This document shows positions 61,401 through 64,000 of a DNA stretch of 64,000 bases, piece by piece. Position 1 is the first letter of the stretch; each line of letters starts with the position of its first letter. A model generated the notes under the pieces. That model made no database searches. It had not been told where the DNA came from and saw nothing but the letters and a program-made list of their open reading frames with translations. This stretch comes from Sphingomonas sp. JUb134. GTDB lineage: Bacteria; Pseudomonadota; Alphaproteobacteria; Sphingomonadales; Sphingomonadaceae. Position numbers and translations under genes: made by a program. The stretch is taken from positions 1,003,001 through 1,067,000 of the forward strand of contig NZ_SLYP02000001.1 of NCBI RefSeq assembly GCF_004341505.2, read 5' to 3'.

Positions 61401-61564
61401 CGGGTAGAGGCGCGTGCTGCCTTCACCAGCCCCACCGCATCCTGGCCGATCAGGCTGCGCTCCTCCAGCGACAGCGGAACCGCGCGCAGCAGGTCTGCGA
61501 CCGTGTCCTCTTCGTCCTGGTACTGCAGGGCGTCGAGGTGGTTCCAATCGAACGAACGAAGCAT
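58463..61564 (-). CDS. putA: Bifunctional proline dehydrogenase / glutamate semialdehyde dehydrogenase
   Basis: 1033 residues from ATG 61564 with GGAGAG upstream. Proline dehydrogenase part (to about residue 480) includes GRRLMVRLVKGAYWDSEIKR and RRLLENGANTSFVHALLDE. The aldehyde dehydrogenase part (from about 510) includes ISPWNFPLAIFTGQIAAALA, the nucleophile region ALGSAGQRCSALRLL, and FGPILHIYRYRADELESIG. No ribbon-helix-helix DNA-binding domain precedes it, unlike E. coli PutA (1320 aa), so it is bifunctional and does not repress itself. It converts proline to glutamate. A divergent Lrp-type gene probably regulates it. Confidence 0.96.
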   Translation of the reverse strand: MLRSFDWNHLDALQYQDEEDTVADLLRAVPLSLEERSLIGQDAVGLVKAARASTRKQGVVESFLQEFSLGTKEGLALMCLAEALLRTPDAETRDRLIAEKIGSADWASHLGGSDSLFVNASTWGLMLTGKLIDVDEEARTDLSGWAKRLAARVGEPVIRQAVGAAVKMMGEQFVLGRTIEGALSRAKREGYLCSFDMLGEGARTAEDAARYERIYADAIEAVGRARGAGLSPEDGHGVSVKLSALCPRYEAVQEGRVWEELYPRMVRLAKIAARHDLNLAIDAEESERLVLSLKLIERLVREPELGSWTGLGVVVQAYQKRGRAVIAGLEALAQSSGRRLMVRLVKGAYWDSEIKRSQVGGRPDYPVFTTKPATDLSYLVCAEQLIRAAPNLYPQFATHNAHTLAAVRRMADRAGVRIEHQRLHGMGEALYRSAGDRFTLRAYAPVGGHEELLPYLVRRLLENGANTSFVHALLDERVPAETVVGDPIAAVQAQPGRHPRIPVPGDLYGATRRNPLGRDYSRDSERATARLAADLGAADTISAGPIVGGRLLAGKGPQPMTSPVDRSRLIGAVSEATAEDIDLAARVARAAQPAWDRKGGAGRAVVLRAMGDALEAEMDRFVALLSREAGKTLNDGVAEVREAVDFCRYYAHLAEKQFSGLQPLTGPVGETNHLELRGRGTFVCISPWNFPLAIFTGQIAAALAAGNAVLAKPAEQTPLVAAEAIRLFHRAGLDADLLALLPGDGATVGAALVGHPLVHGVAFTGGTDTAWTINRQLANRPGAILPFIAETGGLNAMFVDTTALKEQVVDDVVVSALGSAGQRCSALRLLFVPEESADELIATLVGAVDTLVVGDPADAATDVGPVIDADAQAMLEEHAARLQREAKILKRVDPGVWGTRGNFFGPVLAEVPRADFLGKEVFGPILHIYRYRADELESIGRQLAATGYALTLGIHSRIERFAEQVRDLVPAGNVYVNRSIIGAVVGVQPFGGEGLSGTGPKAGGPHALLRYATERAVSVNITAQGGDPALLNL

Positions 61565-61694
61565 GCGGCTCTCCGGCGGGATTTCTTGCAAGTTGCTCCG
61601 GCAGCTATGCGAAAGCCTGCCGATTGTGCTTTGCATTTTGAGGGCTCGCGCCGAATCTGCGGGCTCCAATGGCAGTTGGGCCGAAGGATCTTCG

Positions 61695-62147
61695 ATGGAC
61701 GCAATGGACCGGAAGCTGCTGCGCGTGCTGCAGGAGGACGGGCGCATCACCAACCAGGCGCTCGCCGAACGCTGCGGGCTATCGCCAGCCGCCTGCTTCG
61801 ACCGGGTGAAGCGGCTGCGCGCGAATGGCGTCATCACCGGCTACACGGCGCTGCTCGATCCCGGGCAGCTAGATCGCGCGCTGATGATCTTTGTCGAGGT
61901 GCTGCTCGATCGCACCACCGACGATGCGTTCGCTGCCTTTGCCGAGCATGTCCGCCGGGTGCCGGAGGTGCTGGAGTGCCACATGGTCGCCGGAGGCTTC
62001 GACTATCTGCTCAAGGTGCGGGTCGCCGACATGGCCGCGTACCGCGCCTTCCTGGGAGATACGCTGGTGGCGATGCCCGGCATCCGGGAGACGCGGACCT
62101 ATGCGGTGCTGGAGGAAGTGAAGGCGACGACGCGGCTGCCGCTGTAG
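61695..62147 (+). CDS. Lrp/AsnC-family regulator, likely PutR-like
   Basis: 150 residues with GAAGGATC upstream of ATG. HTH (NQALAERCGLSPAACFDRVK) followed by the RAM ligand domain (LECHMVAGGFDYLLKVRVAD). Divergent from putA with a 130-nt gap, so it is probably the proline-responsive activator of putA, as PutR is in other alphaproteobacteria. That functional link is inference from position. Confidence 0.88.
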   Translation: MDAMDRKLLRVLQEDGRITNQALAERCGLSPAACFDRVKRLRANGVITGYTALLDPGQLDRALMIFVEVLLDRTTDDAFAAFAEHVRRVPEVLECHMVAGGFDYLLKVRVADMAAYRAFLGDTLVAMPGIRETRTYAVLEEVKATTRLPL

Positions 62148-62259
62148 GGGAGGCGCCCGTCTTCATCCCACTACCGCCCCGTCACCGGCATGCCCGCGCG
62201 CGCCTCTTGGTCGGGCATCGCACGCACCCTAAGCCCAAGTATCCCACCCACGTTCATCC

Positions 62260-62385
62260 CGAGTAGCCGTCGAGTAGCGGCGCAACTGCGTACCGAGACG
62301 GCGTATCGAGGGAGGGTTGCTTGGGGCCGTACCTCGATACGAGCCCTCGATACGCCCCTGCGGGGCTACTCGGCCTCTACTCGGC
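62260..62385. repeat. REP-like repeat cluster between the lrp-like gene and glgA
   Basis: CGAGTAG occurs at 62260-62266 and 62271-62277, facing inverted CTACTCGGC copies at 62366-62374 and 62377-62385. CGTATCGAGG (62302-62311) is opposed by two CCTCGATACG copies (62332-62341 and 62345-62354), and a GCCCC-TGC-GGGGC hairpin lies at 62354-62366. These are extragenic palindromes of a type common in sphingomonads. No gene in 62148-62431. Confidence 0.75.
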
Positions 62386-62431
62386 ACGAACGGCTGCGGA
62401 GGAAAGGAGCAGTGGGAGCAGGAGGTGGCGG

Positions 62432-63868
62432 TTACCCGAGCAGCCCCTTGTACAGCGCCGCATATTTCGCCCCGCTGTTCCCCCACGAAAAATCCGCCGC
62501 CATTCCCCGCCGCTGCATCTGCCGCCACCGTGTCCGGTCGCCATGCAGCGCGATCGTGCGCGCGATCGCGCCTCGCAGCGCCTGCGGCGTCACCCCGTCG
62601 AACTGCACGCCGGTCGCGACGCCTGCATCCAGCGCGGCGACATTGGCGTCGATCACCGTGTCGGCCAGCCCCCCGGTGCGCGCCACCACCGGCACGCAGC
62701 CATAGGCGAGACCGTAAAGCTGGGTCAGGCCGCACGGCTCGAACCGGGAGGGGATCAGGATCGCGTCGGCGCCGCCCTGCAACAGGTGGGACAAGGGCTC
62801 GTCATAGCCGATCTCCACGCCGATGCGGCCCGGGTGGCGGTCGGCTGCGGCGCGGAACGCATGTTCGAGCGCGGCGTCGCCGGAGCCGAGCATCGCCAGG
62901 CGGCCGCCCATCGCGACCAGATCGTCGAGCAGGCTGGCGAGGACGTCCATGCCCTTCTGCCAGGTCAGCCGGCTGACGACGGTGAAGATCGGGCCCTCGC
63001 CATTCAGGCCGAAGCGCTCTTCCACGGCGCGCGTGTTGGCGGAACGTGCCTCCAGCTTGTCGGCGCTGTAGCGGGCGGCGAGCAGCGGATCGGTCGCTGG
63101 GTTCCACACCGCCGGATCGATGCCGTTGAGGATGCCGGTGACCCGGGCACCGCGCGCGGCGATCAGCCCCTCCAGCCCCATGCCGAACTCCGGCCGGCGG
63201 ATCTCCTCGGCACAAGTGGGGCTCACCGTGGTGATGGCATCGGCCGCCCACAGCCCCGCCTTCAGCAGGCCGACCGCGCCGTAATATTCGACCCCTTCGA
63301 TGCCCCAGGCATGCGGCGGCAACTCGAGGGCCGGGAACACGCCCGCATCGAAGCTGCCCTGGAAAGCGATGTTGTGGATCGTGGCGACGCTCTTCGTGTC
63401 CTGTGCGTTGCCGCCGAACCGCAGATAGGCGGGGGCGAGCCCTGCCTGCCAGTCATGGGCGTGCAGCACGTCGAAGCGCTGGTTGCCGATCGCGCCAGAT
63501 GCCAGGTCCGCAGCCGCCCGCGAGAGGCCCGCAAAGCGGCGCCAGTTATCGTCCCAGTCGCGCCCTGATGCATCGGCGTAGGGGCTGCCGTCGCGTGCGA
63601 ACAGCGCCGGTGCGTCCAGCACCCACAGCGGATGCTCTCCGAGCGACCCGGCGAGCAACCGCGCCTCGACGCCCAGCAACGCGGGCCAGTGATGCACGAC
63701 CTGCGCGTCGCCCATCTGCGCCAGGACCTTGGGATAGCCCGGCAGCAGCGTGGTCGTGGCCACGCCGTGCGGCGCCAAGGCATCCGGCAGTGCGCCGACC
63801 ACGTCGGCAAGCCCGCCGGTCTTGACCAGCGGATAGGCTTCCGACGCGACCGACAGCGCGCGGATCAT
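62432..63868 (-). CDS. glgA: Glycogen synthase
   Basis: 478 residues from [14 protein letters not shown]; the upstream frame overlaps the preceding glgC gene in another frame and is discarded. The ADP-glucose site [13 protein letters not shown] is present, as are [20 protein letters not shown] and the retaining GT5 motif [18 protein letters not shown]. It elongates alpha-1,4-glucan from ADP-glucose. Start overlaps glgC's stop (ATGA), so the glgCA genes form one operon. Confidence 0.96.
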   Translation of the reverse strand: MIRALSVASEAYPLVKTGGLADVVGALPDALAPHGVATTTLLPGYPKVLAQMGDAQVVHHWPALLGVEARLLAGSLGEHPLWVLDAPALFARDGSPYADASGRDWDDNWRRFAGLSRAAADLASGAIGNQRFDVLHAHDWQAGLAPAYLRFGGNAQDTKSVATIHNIAFQGSFDAGVFPALELPPHAWGIEGVEYYGAVGLLKAGLWAADAITTVSPTCAEEIRRPEFGMGLEGLIAARGARVTGILNGIDPAVWNPATDPLLAARYSADKLEARSANTRAVEERFGLNGEGPIFTVVSRLTWQKGMDVLASLLDDLVAMGGRLAMLGSGDAALEHAFRAAADRHPGRIGVEIGYDEPLSHLLQGGADAILIPSRFEPCGLTQLYGLAYGCVPVVARTGGLADTVIDANVAALDAGVATGVQFDGVTPQALRGAIARTIALHGDRTRWRQMQRRGMAADFSWGNSGAKYAALYKGLLG

Positions 63869-64000
63869 GCCAGGCGGTCGATCATCGGCTGGGTGATCAG
63901 GCACACGCCGCTTTCGGTCCGGCGGAAGCGGCGTGCGTCGAGCACCGGATCCTCGCCGACCACCAGTCCGTCCGGGATGCACACGCCCGCGTCGACCACC
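63865..64000 (-). CDS. glgC: Glucose-1-phosphate adenylyltransferase, C-terminal end only
   Basis: Only the last ~44 residues lie in the window ([20 protein letters not shown], then [20 protein letters not shown]). This end matches GlgC, which makes ADP-glucose for GlgA. The gene continues beyond the window's right edge. Its stop overlaps the glgA start by 4 nt. Confidence 0.88.
   Translation of the reverse strand, partial: VVDAGVCIPDGLVVGEDPVLDARRFRRTESGVCLITQPMIDRLA

Noticed and set aside
58547..62266. Long plus-strand open frame opposite putA
   Set aside because: Same cause: a GC-driven shadow of putA; no recognisable domains or start signals.

Overview
The window is high-GC DNA from an alphaproteobacterium, almost certainly a sphingomonad (Sphingomonadaceae, Sphingomonas-like). 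The evidence is the DUF1134/EipA envelope protein, the Tim44-like protein, two large TonB-dependent receptors, a TonB/SapC/cupin/flavin-halogenase sugar locus typical of sphingomonads, Caulobacter and xanthomonads, and frequent GTG/TTG starts. No rRNA, CRISPR array, integrase or intact insertion sequence was seen. There is one tRNA gene, tRNA-Ser(GCT).

Layout. 1-4833: distal end of a gene-transfer-agent/phage-like tail operon (distal tail protein, hub, NlpC/P60-type peptidase, megatron-like protein, DUF2793 protein). 4940-6064: OmpA-type porin with a 22-proline linker. 6343-9265: YgfZ-type folate-binding protein, a dihydroorotase and EipA. 9431-10125: tRNA-Ser and a gene-poor stretch. 10126-12903: PAS-rich hybrid histidine kinase. 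12929-20477: siderophore-type TonB receptor divergent from an ABC ATPase, two ABC-2 permeases and a secreted M14 carboxypeptidase, which looks like one functional unit. 20546-28898: Tim44-like protein, PLP sulfur-amino-acid enzyme, second hybrid kinase, and a coupled FAD protein/RluE/RNase H-like operon. 28931-31805: OhrR-type regulator, alpha/beta hydrolase and GlxA-type regulator. 31812-35508: Tat-exported DUF885 hydrolase, TonB protein and small envelope proteins. 35595-38180: topA. 38255-38465: REP-like palindromes. 38562-39539: galactose 1-dehydrogenase-like enzyme.

39762-48007 is a propionyl-CoA to succinyl-CoA operon: carboxylase beta subunit, an unknown membrane-anchored protein, methylmalonyl-CoA epimerase, B12-dependent mutase, biotin synthase, a candidate 37-codon ORF and the biotin-carrying alpha subunit. 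Biotin synthase there makes the cofactor that the carboxylase needs.

48482-58422 is a carbohydrate-utilisation locus: secreted GH3 glucosidase divergent from TonB receptor, SapC, JmjC-like cupin, flavin-dependent tryptophan-halogenase homologue and LacI regulator. Two GAACGTTC-centred operators lie in the shared promoter region. I consider this the most interesting system in the window. 58463-62147: bifunctional PutA with a divergent Lrp-type regulator. 62432-64000: glgA and the 3' end of glgC.

Gene calls rest on reading frames, start signals and remembered family motifs. No database search was possible.
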